DNA of 64,000 nt from Shewanella amazonensis SB2B (lineage in GTDB: Bacteria > Pseudomonadota > Gammaproteobacteria > Enterobacterales > Shewanellaceae): NCBI RefSeq assembly GCF_000015245.1, contig NC_008700.1, forward strand, positions 1,432,001 through 1,496,000, written 5' to 3'. Shown one piece after another: positions 1 through 8,796 of this stretch. The notes beneath the pieces were generated by a model that was given only the letters and a program-made list of their open reading frames with translations, was not told where the DNA came from and did not search any database. The stretch's first letter is position 1; each line of letters begins with the position of its first letter. A program made the translations under genes and the position numbers.

Positions 1-845
1 AATACCCGCTTACGCAGCTCACGGTTTTCAAGCTGTGCCAGCACTGGCTGACGGGTGGTGTTGGTGATAGACAGCAGGAACTTGCCGTCATGGCCTGCGG
101 CCTTGGCATCGGCTGCCGCCATACGAATAGCGCTGTCAGACAGACCCGCCAGCTCGTCTTTGCTGTTTACCACCACGGCGATTTCCTTGGTCAGGCGACG
201 CAGGCGCTGCTGGAATTCATCGGTCAGCTTGGAGTGCTCTTCGTTCAGGGCACGAATTTGGGTCTTCTGCGCTTCGGTGAGCTTGGCGCCAGCCATCACA
301 AAGCGCTGATGGTACACCTCAATCAGGCGCACTTCTTCTTTGGTGAGCCCAAGGTCGTTGCGCTGGTTGTACAGGCTTTCGATGCGGGCAAACAGAGTCG
401 GGTTCAGGTTGATGTCGTCAGAGTGAGCCGACATCAAAGGTGCCATCTTGGCCTGGAGTGCTTGCAGGGTAGGGTTGGAGTCGGTGCCCGCCAGGTTATA
501 GAACACCTTGGAGGTGCGGGTCAGCAGGGCGCCGCTTTTTTCCATGGCCACCAGGGTGTTTTCAAAGGTGGCTGGCTCAGGATTGTTGGCAATGGCCAGG
601 ATCTCAGCCTTGTGCTCGGCAATGCCCTGCAACAGCGCTGGTTCAAAATGGCTGTCCTTGATGGCGGCAAAGTTGGGCGCCTGATATTGCAGTGCGCTTG
701 GCGCGAAGAAGGGATTGTCAGCACCAATGACGGCGACAGCGGTGGCTACATCGCCATTGTTTACGCCACTTTCGGACGGGCCAAGGGCGCAGCCGCCCAA
801 CAAGAGCGCGCCGCCTACGGCAAGGGCGATAAGGCTTTTATGCAT
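1..845 (-). CDS. dcp: Dcp-type M3 peptidase lipoprotein, N-terminal part (runs off the window)
   Basis: The minus-strand frame from the ATG at 845 is open to the left edge, giving about 281 residues of the N-terminal half. The protein starts with a lipoprotein signal peptide: a hydrophobic stretch ends in the lipobox LLGGC at about residues 15-19. The following helical region (SALQYQAPNFAAIKD, then FEPALLQGIAEHKAEILAIA) resembles the N-terminal domain of M3 oligopeptidases of the peptidyl-dipeptidase Dcp / oligopeptidase A group. Known members are zinc peptidases that cut short peptides, and lipidated Dcp forms are common in Shewanella. The HEXXH catalytic motif would lie outside the window, so activity cannot be judged. 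The gene is divergent from tdk, with about 150 bp between the two starts. Confidence 0.82.
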   Translation of the reverse strand, partial: MHKSLIALAVGGALLLGGCALGPSESGVNNGDVATAVAVIGADNPFFAPSALQYQAPNFAAIKDSHFEPALLQGIAEHKAEILAIANNPEPATFENTLVAMEKSGALLTRTSKVFYNLAGTDSNPTLQALQAKMAPLMSAHSDDINLNPTLFARIESLYNQRNDLGLTKEEVRLIEVYHQRFVMAGAKLTEAQKTQIRALNEEHSKLTDEFQQRLRRLTKEIAVVVNSKDELAGLSDSAIRMAAADAKAAGHDGKFLLSITNTTRQPVLAQLENRELRKRV

Positions 846-998
846 GGTTTCTTCCTGCTTGTTGTTGTGATTGTGGTTTTTTGATGACTGGCTAGGCTAA
901 CGAGGCGGTCTTAAATAAGGCTGAATTGTTGTGGGAACTGGCACTGGGGCTGGGGCTGCGCTAAGATAGCCCGGCATTTTTTTCAGGGGGTTTTCGCG

Positions 999-1577
999 TT
1001 GGCTCAGCTCTATTTTTATTACTCGGCAATGAATGCCGGCAAATCCACCTCGCTGCTACAGTCTTCCTATAACTACCGCGAACGGGGCATGAATACCCTG
1101 GTGCTGACCGCCGCCATTGACGACAGATATGGCGTGGGTAAGGTGGCTTCACGTATCGGCATTCAGGCCGACGCCACCGTGTTTGGCAGTGAAGATAACC
1201 TGATGGATTTGATTGCCACTCACCACAGTCAGCAGCAACTGCACTGCGTGTTGGTGGATGAGAGCCAGTTTTTGTCCAAAACCCAGGTGCGTCAGCTTAC
1301 CGATGTGGTGGATAAGCTCGATATCCCTGTGCTTTGTTACGGCCTTCGCAGCGATTTTCGCGGCGAGCTATTTATCGGCAGCCAGTATCTGCTGGCCTGG
1401 GCCGATAAGCTGGTGGAGCTGAAAACCATTTGTTTTTGTGGCCGCAAGGCCAACATGGTGGTGCGCCGTGATGGTGCCGGGAATCCGGTGCGTGATGGTG
1501 CTCAGGTGGCCATTGGCGGCAACGAGAGCTACGAGTCCATGTGCCGCAAACACTTCAGTGAGCTGGTGTGGGACTGA
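999..1577 (+). CDS. tdk: Thymidine kinase (TTG start)
   Basis: Type II thymidine kinase of 192 residues, the usual length for bacterial Tdk. It phosphorylates thymidine to dTMP with ATP in the cytoplasmic pyrimidine salvage pathway. The P-loop NAGKST lies at about residues 12-17. The Walker B-like VDESQF is at about 87-92. The zinc-ribbon cysteines (CFCG, and one near the C-terminus in SMCRKHF) and the thymidine-binding loop with the YES signature (NESYESMCR) are all present. The only start that keeps the first beta strand ahead of the P-loop is the TTG at 999, preceded by a G-rich ribosome-binding stretch (AGGGGG, 985-990). The next ATG at 1029 would remove that strand. It is a single gene ended by the terminator at about 1600. 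Confidence 0.95.
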   Translation: MAQLYFYYSAMNAGKSTSLLQSSYNYRERGMNTLVLTAAIDDRYGVGKVASRIGIQADATVFGSEDNLMDLIATHHSQQQLHCVLVDESQFLSKTQVRQLTDVVDKLDIPVLCYGLRSDFRGELFIGSQYLLAWADKLVELKTICFCGRKANMVVRRDGAGNPVRDGAQVAIGGNESYESMCRKHFSELVWD

Positions 1578-1597
1578 GCCTTTAGCAGTGCTGAAAC

Positions 1598-1629
1598 TAA
1601 AAAGCGCCCTCGGGCGCTTTTTGCTTTTT
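1598..1629. terminator. Bidirectional intrinsic terminator between tdk and puuA-like gene
   Basis: The hairpin AAAAAGCGCC-CTC-GGGCGCTTTTT is flanked by an A-run on the left and a T-run on the right. It lies between two convergent genes and can end transcription from both sides. Confidence 0.85.
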
Positions 1630-1641
1630 AGGTAGTCATTA

Positions 1642-3009
1642 TCAGGCGTGGGTTAAGTACCAGTGCCAGTCCTGCTGGCCAACCTCGGCCATAAACTCCT
1701 GGTACTCGGCGCGCTTAATTCTGCCGTAAATACGGTGGAAATCCTCACCCAATACTGACTTCATCCACTCGGAGCGCTCGAAGTTGGTCAGTGCCGACAG
1801 CCAGTCGGTGGGCAGGGTTTGATGTTTGCCTTCGTAGCCGTTGCCGACAATCGCCTGACCGGGTGACAACTGATTGCGGATACCATGATGGCATGCCGCC
1901 AATATCGCCGCTGCCGCCAGATAAGGATTGGCGTCTGCGCCACAGATGCGATGTTCCACATGGCGACTGGGCGCCGGGCCACCGGGTACCCTGAATGAAA
2001 CGGTTCGGTTGTTCACGCCCCAGGTCTTGGCGATTGGGGCGTAGCTTGCGCTTTGAAAGCGGCGGAAGGAGTTGGCATTGGGGCAAAACAGCAACTGGGC
2101 ATCTTCCAGGGTCGCCATCATGCCGGCGATGGATTGGGTCAACTCTGGTGTACCTTCGGGGTTGTCACTGGCAAACCGGTTGTTGCCATCGGCGTCGGCC
2201 AGGCTGACGTGCATATGCATGCCGCTGCCTGCCAACTCACCAAAGGGTTTAGCCATGAAGCAGGCCTGCATACCATGTTTTGCGGCCACCCCCTTGACCA
2301 GTCGCTTGTAGCGAACCGCTTCATCCATGGCCTGAAGCGCGTCGAATCTGTGCTCGAGGGTGATTTCTACCTGGCCGGGCGCATACTCGGAAATGGCGGT
2401 GCGCGCAGGAATGCCCTGCACCTCACAGGCGTGGTAAAGATCGTCCAGGAAGGGCTGCAGTCGCTCCAACTCCAAAATGCCATACACCTGAGTTTGGTGG
2501 GGTCTGTGGCCATCGCTTTGCATTGCTGGCTGGGGTCTGCCATTGGCATCGAAACGCTGATCCAGCAGGAAAAACTCCAACTCTGCTGCCATTACCGGAT
2601 AAAAACCATCGGCTTGCAGGGAATCTATTACTTTGGAAAGCACCAGGCGGGGATCGGCCACAGCAGCGGGCATACCCGCCTCGGGGTGCATGGTGAGATG
2701 CACCTGAGCGGTGGGCTGAGCACGCCATGGCTGCATCAGCAAACCGCCTTCGATGGGAAACGCCAGGCAGTCGGCGTCACCGACTTCCCAAACCAGACCG
2801 GTATCTTCTACATCGTCCCCCTGAACCGTCAGTCCCAAAATAGTGCTGGGCAGAGGACGGCCGTGACGATACATAGACAGCACTTCCTGACGGTGCAGGA
2901 GTTTGCCCCGGGGAATGCCATTGGGGTCGATGATGAAGACTTCGACGTGCTGAACCTGGGGATGTTTATCAAGAAAGTCTATCGCTTCCTGTGGATTGGC
3001 AAAGGGCAT
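1642..3009 (-). CDS. puuA: Glutamine synthetase family protein, gamma-glutamylputrescine synthetase-like
   Basis: A 455-residue protein with the complete glutamine synthetase fold: a beta-grasp N-domain (about 15-115) followed by the catalytic domain. Visible active-site elements are AAELEFF (metal-binding Glu), SEYAPGQVEITLEH, the GSGMHMHVS histidine loop, NRTVSFRVP and RHVEHRICGADANPY near the C-terminus. The length and these motifs fit the PuuA / GlnA3-like branch, which ligates glutamate to putrescine or another amine, rather than assimilatory GlnA. Polyamine use is an inference from family. No other puu genes are adjacent. The gene faces tdk and is divergent from a BCCT transporter, so a link to amine or osmolyte use is possible. 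Confidence 0.85.
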   Translation of the reverse strand: MPFANPQEAIDFLDKHPQVQHVEVFIIDPNGIPRGKLLHRQEVLSMYRHGRPLPSTILGLTVQGDDVEDTGLVWEVGDADCLAFPIEGGLLMQPWRAQPTAQVHLTMHPEAGMPAAVADPRLVLSKVIDSLQADGFYPVMAAELEFFLLDQRFDANGRPQPAMQSDGHRPHQTQVYGILELERLQPFLDDLYHACEVQGIPARTAISEYAPGQVEITLEHRFDALQAMDEAVRYKRLVKGVAAKHGMQACFMAKPFGELAGSGMHMHVSLADADGNNRFASDNPEGTPELTQSIAGMMATLEDAQLLFCPNANSFRRFQSASYAPIAKTWGVNNRTVSFRVPGGPAPSRHVEHRICGADANPYLAAAAILAACHHGIRNQLSPGQAIVGNGYEGKHQTLPTDWLSALTNFERSEWMKSVLGEDFHRIYGRIKRAEYQEFMAEVGQQDWHWYLTHA

Positions 3010-3363
3010 AGCGGCCTCGAGTTGAGCAATCGCGGCTTGGGGATACCACAGAATTCCGACAAGCTTTGACTGATATTGAACATGTTGTTTTATTTATTTG
3101 ACAGTATTTCTTGCCTTACCCGGTAAAGTCAATGGGGGGCAGCAAGCGAAAATACCGCTGAAGCGCTACCTTTTTACATGGCGGGAAGAGCGTGACTCAC
3201 ACTCTGTATTGGCGTTAAAAGCGGATTGCGGCCGCCTTTTCAGGTGCTTTTGTGGTATCCTGCGTCGCCTCTCCAGCAATTTGTGCAGGACCAGCCCCGA
3301 CATTTCAGCTGTTTATATCAGTGTCACCAGGGACGAGGTTCTGCCTTAGCCAACGGAGCTATA
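3010..3363. promoter_or_regulatory. Divergent intergenic region, puuA-like / BCCT
   Basis: This 354 bp region must hold the promoters of both divergent genes. A TTGACA hexamer is visible at 3098-3103 on the plus strand, but no good -10 box follows at the right spacing. I saw no convincing small gene, hairpin or operator. Confidence 0.4.
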
Positions 3364-5340
3364 ATGGCACTCAAATACAGTATTAATCGGCCGGTTTTTT
3401 TCGGTTCTCTTTTTCTTATCACCCTCCTGGTGGCGCTCGGTGCCATCTGGCCGCAGCAGGCTCAACAATGGTTTGGTGCAGTGCAGCATTGGCTTGAAGT
3501 CAAAGCTGGCTGGCTTTATGTGCTCGGTGTGGCCGTCTTTCTGGTTTTTATTGTCTTTGTGATGGTCAGCCGTTTCGGTGATATCAAGCTTGGTCCCGAT
3601 CATGCCGAGCCCGACTACAGCTATAAGAGCTGGATAGCCATGCTGTTTTCGGCTGGCATGGGGATAGGGCTCATGTTTTTCGGGGTGGCAGAGCCTGTTA
3701 TGCACCTGATAGCCCCGCCGGATGCTACGCCCGAGTCAATAGAGGCCGCCAGGCAGGCGATGAAAATTACCTTCTTTCACTGGGGCATTCATGCCTGGGC
3801 CATCTATGCTGTGGTGGCATTGAGTCTGGCTTACTTCGCCTATCGGCATAAGTTACCGCTGCTGCCAAGAAGCGCGCTTTATCCCTTGATTGGCGAGCGT
3901 ATTCACGGACCGATTGGCCATGCGGTGGATGCGTTTGCCGTGCTGGGCACCATGTTTGGTGTTGCCACATCGCTGGGTTTTGGTGTGTTGCAGGTGAATG
4001 CCGGGCTTAATTTTCTTTTCGGTGACCAGTTTCCGGTCAGTACCCCCCTGCAGGTGGGGCTCATTGCGGTCATTACCCTGATTGCCACAGTGTCTGTGTT
4101 CTCCGGGCTTGATAAAGGGGTTAAGCGCCTCAGCGAGCTCAATCTGCTGTTGGCGGTGGTATTGATGCTGGTCGTGCTGCTGGTGGGGCCTACTGTGGCG
4201 CTGCTGCAGGCCATTGTACAAAACACTGGTGCTTATTTCTCTGATATTGTTGGCAAAACATTTAATCTATACGCCTATCAGCAGAAAAACGACTGGCTGG
4301 GCGGTTGGACCTTACTTTACTGGGGGTGGTGGATTTCCTGGTCGCCTTTTGTGGGCACCTTTATTGCGCGGGTCTCCCGTGGCCGCACTATTCGTGAGTT
4401 TCTGCTGGGGGTGCTCTTTGTGCCCAGTGGCTTTACCTTTTTGTGGATGACAGTATTTGGCAACTCGGCCATAGACCAGATTTTGCATCAGGGTAATACA
4501 GTGCTCGCCGATGCCGTATCCAGCGACGTGTCTGTGGCGCTGTTTGTGTTCTTCCAGCAGTTGCCGCTCACATCCTTGCTCTCGGCGGTGGCCCTGTGTC
4601 TGGTGGTCACCTTCTTTGTGACATCTTCCGATTCCGGCAGTCTGGTGATTGATAACCTCACTTCCGGTGGCGATATGTCGTCCCCTGTATGGCAGCGCGT
4701 GTTTTGGGCGCTGATGCAGGGCGTAGTGGCTTCTGTGCTCTTGCTGGCTGGCGGCTTGCAGGCACTGCAAACCGCTGCCATTGCCAGCGCCATGCCCTTT
4801 TTGTTAGTGATGTTGCTGATTTGCCTTGGGCTTTTTAAGGCACTGCAGGATGACTGGCTTAAGCTATCCAGTGTGCAGTTGCATCACACCAGTGTGCAGT
4901 ATGCCAGTGCCAACGTTGAATGGCGGGAGCGTCTGAAAGTGTTGGTGAATCAACCTTCCGCCAAAGATGCCCGGGCCTTTATCCGCGGGCCTGCCCGCCA
5001 GGCGTTGAAGCAAGTGGCTTCTGCCTTCGTGAATGAAGGTATTGATGCCCGCGTGGTGCAGCAAGAGGACAGGGTCAGGCTGCTGATTGCCAGCGACAAT
5101 CATCCCGACTTCGTTTATGGTCTGCGGCTGCGGCAGTATTCTAAAGTGCCGGTCCATGGTGTGGAGGAGACCGACGATGACTTTTACCGGGTGGAAGTGT
5201 TTTTGGAGCACGGTGGACAGCATTATGATGTGCTTGGCTACACAGTTGAGCAGTTGCAGGCCGATGCAGTAACTCAGTATGAAAAATATCTGCACTATCT
5301 GCATTTATCCGTGAGTGAAGCGGTTAACCCGGATAGCTGA
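3364..5340 (+). CDS. BCCT family betaine/choline/carnitine transporter
   Basis: A 658-residue inner-membrane protein with about 12 membrane segments in residues 1-490, followed by a soluble C-terminal domain of about 160 residues. The BCCT signature is clear: tryptophan-rich LYWGWWISWSPFVG at about residue 318, followed by FIARVSRGRTIREF. An upstream glycine-rich segment (AGMGIGLMFFGVAEP) corresponds to the substrate-binding TM3 region. Such carriers take up glycine betaine, choline or carnitine with Na+ or H+. The long cytoplasmic C-terminus resembles BetT-like members, where it takes part in osmotic activation. The ATG at 3364 is chosen because the open frame upstream has no protein-like sequence. 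The exact substrate is unknown. Confidence 0.9.
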   Translation: MALKYSINRPVFFGSLFLITLLVALGAIWPQQAQQWFGAVQHWLEVKAGWLYVLGVAVFLVFIVFVMVSRFGDIKLGPDHAEPDYSYKSWIAMLFSAGMGIGLMFFGVAEPVMHLIAPPDATPESIEAARQAMKITFFHWGIHAWAIYAVVALSLAYFAYRHKLPLLPRSALYPLIGERIHGPIGHAVDAFAVLGTMFGVATSLGFGVLQVNAGLNFLFGDQFPVSTPLQVGLIAVITLIATVSVFSGLDKGVKRLSELNLLLAVVLMLVVLLVGPTVALLQAIVQNTGAYFSDIVGKTFNLYAYQQKNDWLGGWTLLYWGWWISWSPFVGTFIARVSRGRTIREFLLGVLFVPSGFTFLWMTVFGNSAIDQILHQGNTVLADAVSSDVSVALFVFFQQLPLTSLLSAVALCLVVTFFVTSSDSGSLVIDNLTSGGDMSSPVWQRVFWALMQGVVASVLLLAGGLQALQTAAIASAMPFLLVMLLICLGLFKALQDDWLKLSSVQLHHTSVQYASANVEWRERLKVLVNQPSAKDARAFIRGPARQALKQVASAFVNEGIDARVVQQEDRVRLLIASDNHPDFVYGLRLRQYSKVPVHGVEETDDDFYRVEVFLEHGGQHYDVLGYTVEQLQADAVTQYEKYLHYLHLSVSEAVNPDS

Positions 5341-5409
5341 TGCGCCACGATTGCACCGGACTGATTGGCGCGTTATGCTGCGCCCAACATAGGCTGTAAC
5401 CTGACTTTT

Positions 5410-5766
5410 ATGACCCAAAGTAAACTCGATAAGGTATTGGCTGCAGAGCGCGAATACCGTGAAAAACGTGAAGGTGGCTATCGCGAAAAGGCGCTGAAGC
5501 TTTATCCCTGGGTGTGTGGCCGCTGTGCCCGTGAATTTACCCATAAAAACCTGTCGGAACTGACGGTGCACCATAGGGACCATAATCACGACAATAACCC
5601 GCCTGATGGTTCTAACTGGGAGCTGCTGTGCCTTTACTGCCACGATAATGAGCACTCCCGTTTTGAAGAGCTTATTCGCTATGGCAGTACCCAGGAGGCG
5701 AAGCAAGAGGCGGCAACGTACAATCCCTTTGCCGATCTTAAATCCCTGATGTCGAATAAGAAGTAA
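5410..5766 (+). CDS. yajD: YajD-type HNH nuclease family protein
   Basis: A small 118-residue protein matching the YajD family in length and layout. An N-terminal charged helix is followed by a zinc-binding CGRC pair at about residues 37-40. Next come the HNH core (VHHRDHNHDNNPPDGSNW) and a second CLYCH pair at about 77-81, so the four cysteines can hold one structural zinc and the histidines form the beta-beta-alpha metal nuclease site. The biological substrate of YajD is not established. It follows the BCCT gene on the same strand with a gap of about 70 bp and is ended by a strong terminator. Its own start is the ATG at 5410. Confidence 0.88.
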   Translation: MTQSKLDKVLAAEREYREKREGGYREKALKLYPWVCGRCAREFTHKNLSELTVHHRDHNHDNNPPDGSNWELLCLYCHDNEHSRFEELIRYGSTQEAKQEAATYNPFADLKSLMSNKK

Positions 5767-5781
5767 TCACATCTTTCAATG

Positions 5782-5810
5782 AAAAAAGCGCCTGGTTGGC
5801 GCTTTTTTTG
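5782..5810 (+). terminator. Intrinsic terminator after yajD
   Basis: The hairpin AAAGCGCC-TGGTT-GGCGCTTT is followed by seven T residues. Confidence 0.88.
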
Positions 5811-5929
5811 TCTGTGCCACTTGCCACCTTGTTTTTGCTTTACAAGTGAACAAATTCTGATTGGTTTGCCGCCATGCTCCCCCTATACTCGGGCTGGATC
5901 ACAACAATAATCAAGATGGGAATTTGGCT

Positions 5930-7450
5930 ATGACAACAGGGAATACACAGGTCTCCAAGACCCGGTCCTTTATGACGGTGTCGCTGATTGAACTGTGGGA
6001 GCGTTTTGGCTTCTACGGTATGCAGGCGCTGATTGTTTACTTTATGGTTCAGCGCCTTGGCTTTGCCGATGAGCGCGCCAATTTGGTGTGGAGCGCCTGC
6101 GCCGCACTCATTTATGTGGCGCCCGCCATCGGTGGCTGGGTCGGAGACAAGGTGCTCGGCACCAAGCGCACCATGCTGCTGGGCGCAGGGATATTGACGC
6201 TGGGTTACGCCCTCATGGCCGTGCCGACCGATAATACCTGGTTTTTGTTCTCAGCCCTCGGGGTTATCGTGGTGGGTAACGGGCTGTTCAAACCCAATGC
6301 CGGTAATCTGGTACGCAAAATTTATGATGGCGACGACTCCAAAATCGACAGTGCCTTCACCATCTATTACATGGCGGTCAACGTAGGTTCGACCTTCTCC
6401 ATGTTGCTCACCCCCTGGATTAAGGACTACGTCAACGCCAACTATGGTGACGGCTTTGGTTGGCACGCCGCCTTTGCTGTGTGTTTCGTGGGCCTGATTG
6501 TCGGTATCGGCAACTACATGATGATGCGCCATACCCTGGATAATTATGGCTCTGAGCCAGACCTGCTGCCGGTGGACAAGCGCAAGCTTGCGGCTGTATT
6601 GGGGGCATCGCTGCTGGCGGTGGTGGTTTCTGCGGTCATACTCGAATTTGAAGATATCGCCCGGGTATTTGTGTACGGCGCAGGCCTGGTGGTGCTGGGG
6701 ATCTTTATCCACCTTATCCGCACCAGTGAAGAGAGCGAGCGGGCAGGGCTGTTAGCCGCGCTGGTACTGACGCTGCAATCTGTGTTCTTTTTTATCTTTT
6801 ACCAGCAGATGTCCACCTCGCTGGCGCTCTTTGCACTGCGAAACGTAGACTGGGACTTTGTGGTGATGGGGCAGCATTTGTGGACCTGGTCTCCAGCGCA
6901 GTTTCAGGCGCTTAATCCCATCTGGATCATGGTGTTAAGCCCAATCCTTGCCTGGGCCTATGCCTGGGGAGGCAAGCACAACAAGGATATCTCCATTGCC
7001 GCCAAGTTTGCCCTGGGGTTTGCCGTGGTGGCCGCAGGCTTCTTTATCTACAGTGTGGCCGGAGAGTTTGCCGTAAACGGCAAGACCTCAAGCTGGGTGA
7101 TGATTTGGGGCTATGGCGCCTATTCGCTGGGCGAGCTCTTGGTGAGTGGACTGGGCCTTGCCATGATTGCTCGCTATGTGCCCGAGCGCATGGGCGGCTT
7201 TATGATGGGTGCCTACTTTGTGGCAACTGGTATCAGCCAGTATCTGGGCGGTGTGGTGGCCAACTTTGCCAGCGTGCCGCAAGGCATTACCAATCCGCTG
7301 GAAACCCTGACCATCTATACCAGCCTGTTTAATAAGCTGGGTTTTGCGGCCCTGGGGTGCACCCTGATTGCACTGGCGGTATTGCCGCTGATGCGCCGTT
7401 TAACCGAGACGCACCATAGCCACAACGGCAGTGACCAGGTCGGTGCCTGA
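5930..7450 (+). CDS. Proton-dependent oligopeptide transporter (POT/PTR family)
   Basis: A 506-residue inner-membrane MFS-type transporter of the POT family, which imports di- and tripeptides with protons. The PTR2 signatures are present. ELWERFGFYGMQALIVYF is at about residues 21-38 and carries the ExxER-type proton-coupling motif of helix 1. GNGLFKPNAGNLV is at about 114-126. The length fits DtpA/DtpB-like proteins with 14 membrane segments. The ATG at 5930 places the motif at the expected distance from the N-terminus, and the longer upstream frame adds unlikely sequence. It is monocistronic, between terminators at about 5.8 and 7.5 kb. E. coli dtpA would be the closest named relative, but the paralogue cannot be fixed from sequence alone. 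Confidence 0.92.
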   Translation: MTTGNTQVSKTRSFMTVSLIELWERFGFYGMQALIVYFMVQRLGFADERANLVWSACAALIYVAPAIGGWVGDKVLGTKRTMLLGAGILTLGYALMAVPTDNTWFLFSALGVIVVGNGLFKPNAGNLVRKIYDGDDSKIDSAFTIYYMAVNVGSTFSMLLTPWIKDYVNANYGDGFGWHAAFAVCFVGLIVGIGNYMMMRHTLDNYGSEPDLLPVDKRKLAAVLGASLLAVVVSAVILEFEDIARVFVYGAGLVVLGIFIHLIRTSEESERAGLLAALVLTLQSVFFFIFYQQMSTSLALFALRNVDWDFVVMGQHLWTWSPAQFQALNPIWIMVLSPILAWAYAWGGKHNKDISIAAKFALGFAVVAAGFFIYSVAGEFAVNGKTSSWVMIWGYGAYSLGELLVSGLGLAMIARYVPERMGGFMMGAYFVATGISQYLGGVVANFASVPQGITNPLETLTIYTSLFNKLGFAALGCTLIALAVLPLMRRLTETHHSHNGSDQVGA

Positions 7451-7498
7451 TAAGGCGTTTTGAGGGGATACGGCTTGTTGACCCAGAGATGTATGAAT

Positions 7499-7525
7499 AG
7501 CGCCGCCTCGTGCGGCGCTTTTGTT
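7499..7525 (+). terminator. Intrinsic terminator after the POT transporter
   Basis: The stem AGCGCCGC / GCGGCGCT with a CTCGT loop is followed by a short T-run. It lies only about 20 bp before the next gene's start, between the two genes. Confidence 0.75.
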
Positions 7526-7542
7526 CTGATAAAGGAGTGTCC

Positions 7543-8259
7543 ATGAGGATTGCAATAAGCTGGTGTACTGCGTTGATGATAGGGACTATTGCCAATACGC
7601 AGGCACTGGAAATCACGCCCTTGTCTGATGGGCTTTTCCTGCACCAGAGCGAGAAAGAAGTCGAAGGCTTTGGCAAAGTCTCCGCCAATGGTCTGATAAT
7701 CGTGGATGGCAAAGAGGCGTTTGTGGTGGATACGCCCTGGACGGATGCCGATGCAGAGGCCTTGCTCGAATGGACAAAGGCTAAAGACTTAACCGTAAAA
7801 GCCGTGCTCGCCACCCATTGGCATGAAGACAGGGCCGGCAGCTTTGGGGTATTTGAGAGAGCCGGTATCGCCACCCTAAGCTCTGAGGCGACCCAGGCCC
7901 TTTTGAGGCAACATCAAAAGACGCTGGCGACCCACACCTTCAGTGGCGACGAAATACAGTATTTTGGCAACAAGGTAGAGGTGTTTTATCCCGGTGCTGG
8001 CCATGCGATGGATAATCTGGTGGTGTACCTGCCTCACGAAAAGCTGCTCTTTGGCGGCTGCCTGGTGCGGGAGGCGTCAACCCGGTTTATGGGGTTTTAT
8101 GGCGATGGCTCATTGCCTGACTGGCCTGAGTCCATGTCGCGGCTGATAGCGAAATTCCCTGAAGTCATCACAGTGGTGCCGGGCCATGGCGCGCTGGGGG
8201 ATAAGCGCCTGCTTGAACACACAAGGGGGCTGGCAGAGGCCGCGCTCAAGGCACAATAA
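7543..8259 (+). CDS. Subclass B1-like metallo-beta-lactamase
   Basis: A 238-residue secreted protein with a signal peptide (about residues 1-21) and a metallo-beta-lactamase fold. All six B1 zinc ligands can be placed: H92, H94 and D96 in THWHEDRAGS, H154 in GAGHAMDN, C173 in FGGCLVR and H215 in VVPGHG. The Cys ligand in the FGGC context, together with the DNLVVYLP segment, is typical of subclass B1 and separates it from B2, B3 and glyoxalase-like relatives. Such enzymes hydrolyse penicillins, cephalosporins and often carbapenems in the periplasm. The ATG at 7543 follows an AAAGGAG ribosome-binding site. No integron or insertion sequence surrounds it, so it looks like a resident chromosomal gene. 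The substrate range is unknown. Confidence 0.85.
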   Translation: MRIAISWCTALMIGTIANTQALEITPLSDGLFLHQSEKEVEGFGKVSANGLIIVDGKEAFVVDTPWTDADAEALLEWTKAKDLTVKAVLATHWHEDRAGSFGVFERAGIATLSSEATQALLRQHQKTLATHTFSGDEIQYFGNKVEVFYPGAGHAMDNLVVYLPHEKLLFGGCLVREASTRFMGFYGDGSLPDWPESMSRLIAKFPEVITVVPGHGALGDKRLLEHTRGLAEAALKAQ

Positions 8260-8274
8260 AGCGGGTTAGCCGGA

Positions 8275-8505
8275 TTAATCGAGCCCCAAGCGGGCTTCTG
8301 ATTCCAGCCACTTGGCCCTGCTCAGTGGCTGATTATTTTCACCTTCGAGGGCTTTTCTGCGGGTGGGCAGACTGGCCAGGATCTCCAGTTTGCGCTCATC
8401 ACTTGCCTGAGACCAACCCACGATTTCATCGATATGTCGCAGGCAACCCATACAGTAGTCCTCATCATTGAGACCACAGCGGGCAACGCAGGGGGATTGG
8501 ATCAT
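8275..8505 (-). CDS. DUF1289 family small cysteine-rich protein
   Basis: A 76-residue protein with the DUF1289 pattern: SPCVARCGL, then CMGCLRHIDEI and W at about residue 31. The four cysteines suggest a small metal-binding or iron-sulfur knuckle, but the function of the family is unknown. The ATG at 8505 has a GGAG sequence about 10 bp upstream. An ATG eight codons further upstream lacks a ribosome-binding site. It is convergent with the metallo-beta-lactamase, with only 15 bp between the two stop codons. Confidence 0.85.
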   Translation of the reverse strand: MIQSPCVARCGLNDEDYCMGCLRHIDEIVGWSQASDERKLEILASLPTRRKALEGENNQPLSRAKWLESEARLGLD

Positions 8506-8796
8506 AGGTTGGCTCCGGGCATACAACATCGGCGGGCAGAGTGTAGCATCGGCTGCTGCTTACGATAAAGATGTATTGAATATCACTCTGGCCGACTTTC
8601 AATTTTTTAGTCTTAATTCATCTCTTGTTGGCGGCTGAAATGTAATCAGACTAATTCTCGTGCGCTTTTTAAACTTTGATCTACGCTTTTTCTGATTGGT
8701 GAAAAGGCGAACTGATTCCTTGTAATTCGTCAATACCCATCGACTTTTCTATCCCATACCTCTCGTGTATACCCAATAGTTCGTTAAGGAGTGACG

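Noticed and set aside
3098..3126. Sigma-70 promoter at TTGACA upstream of the BCCT gene
   Set aside because: No TATAAT-like box at 16-18 bp; kept only as a note.
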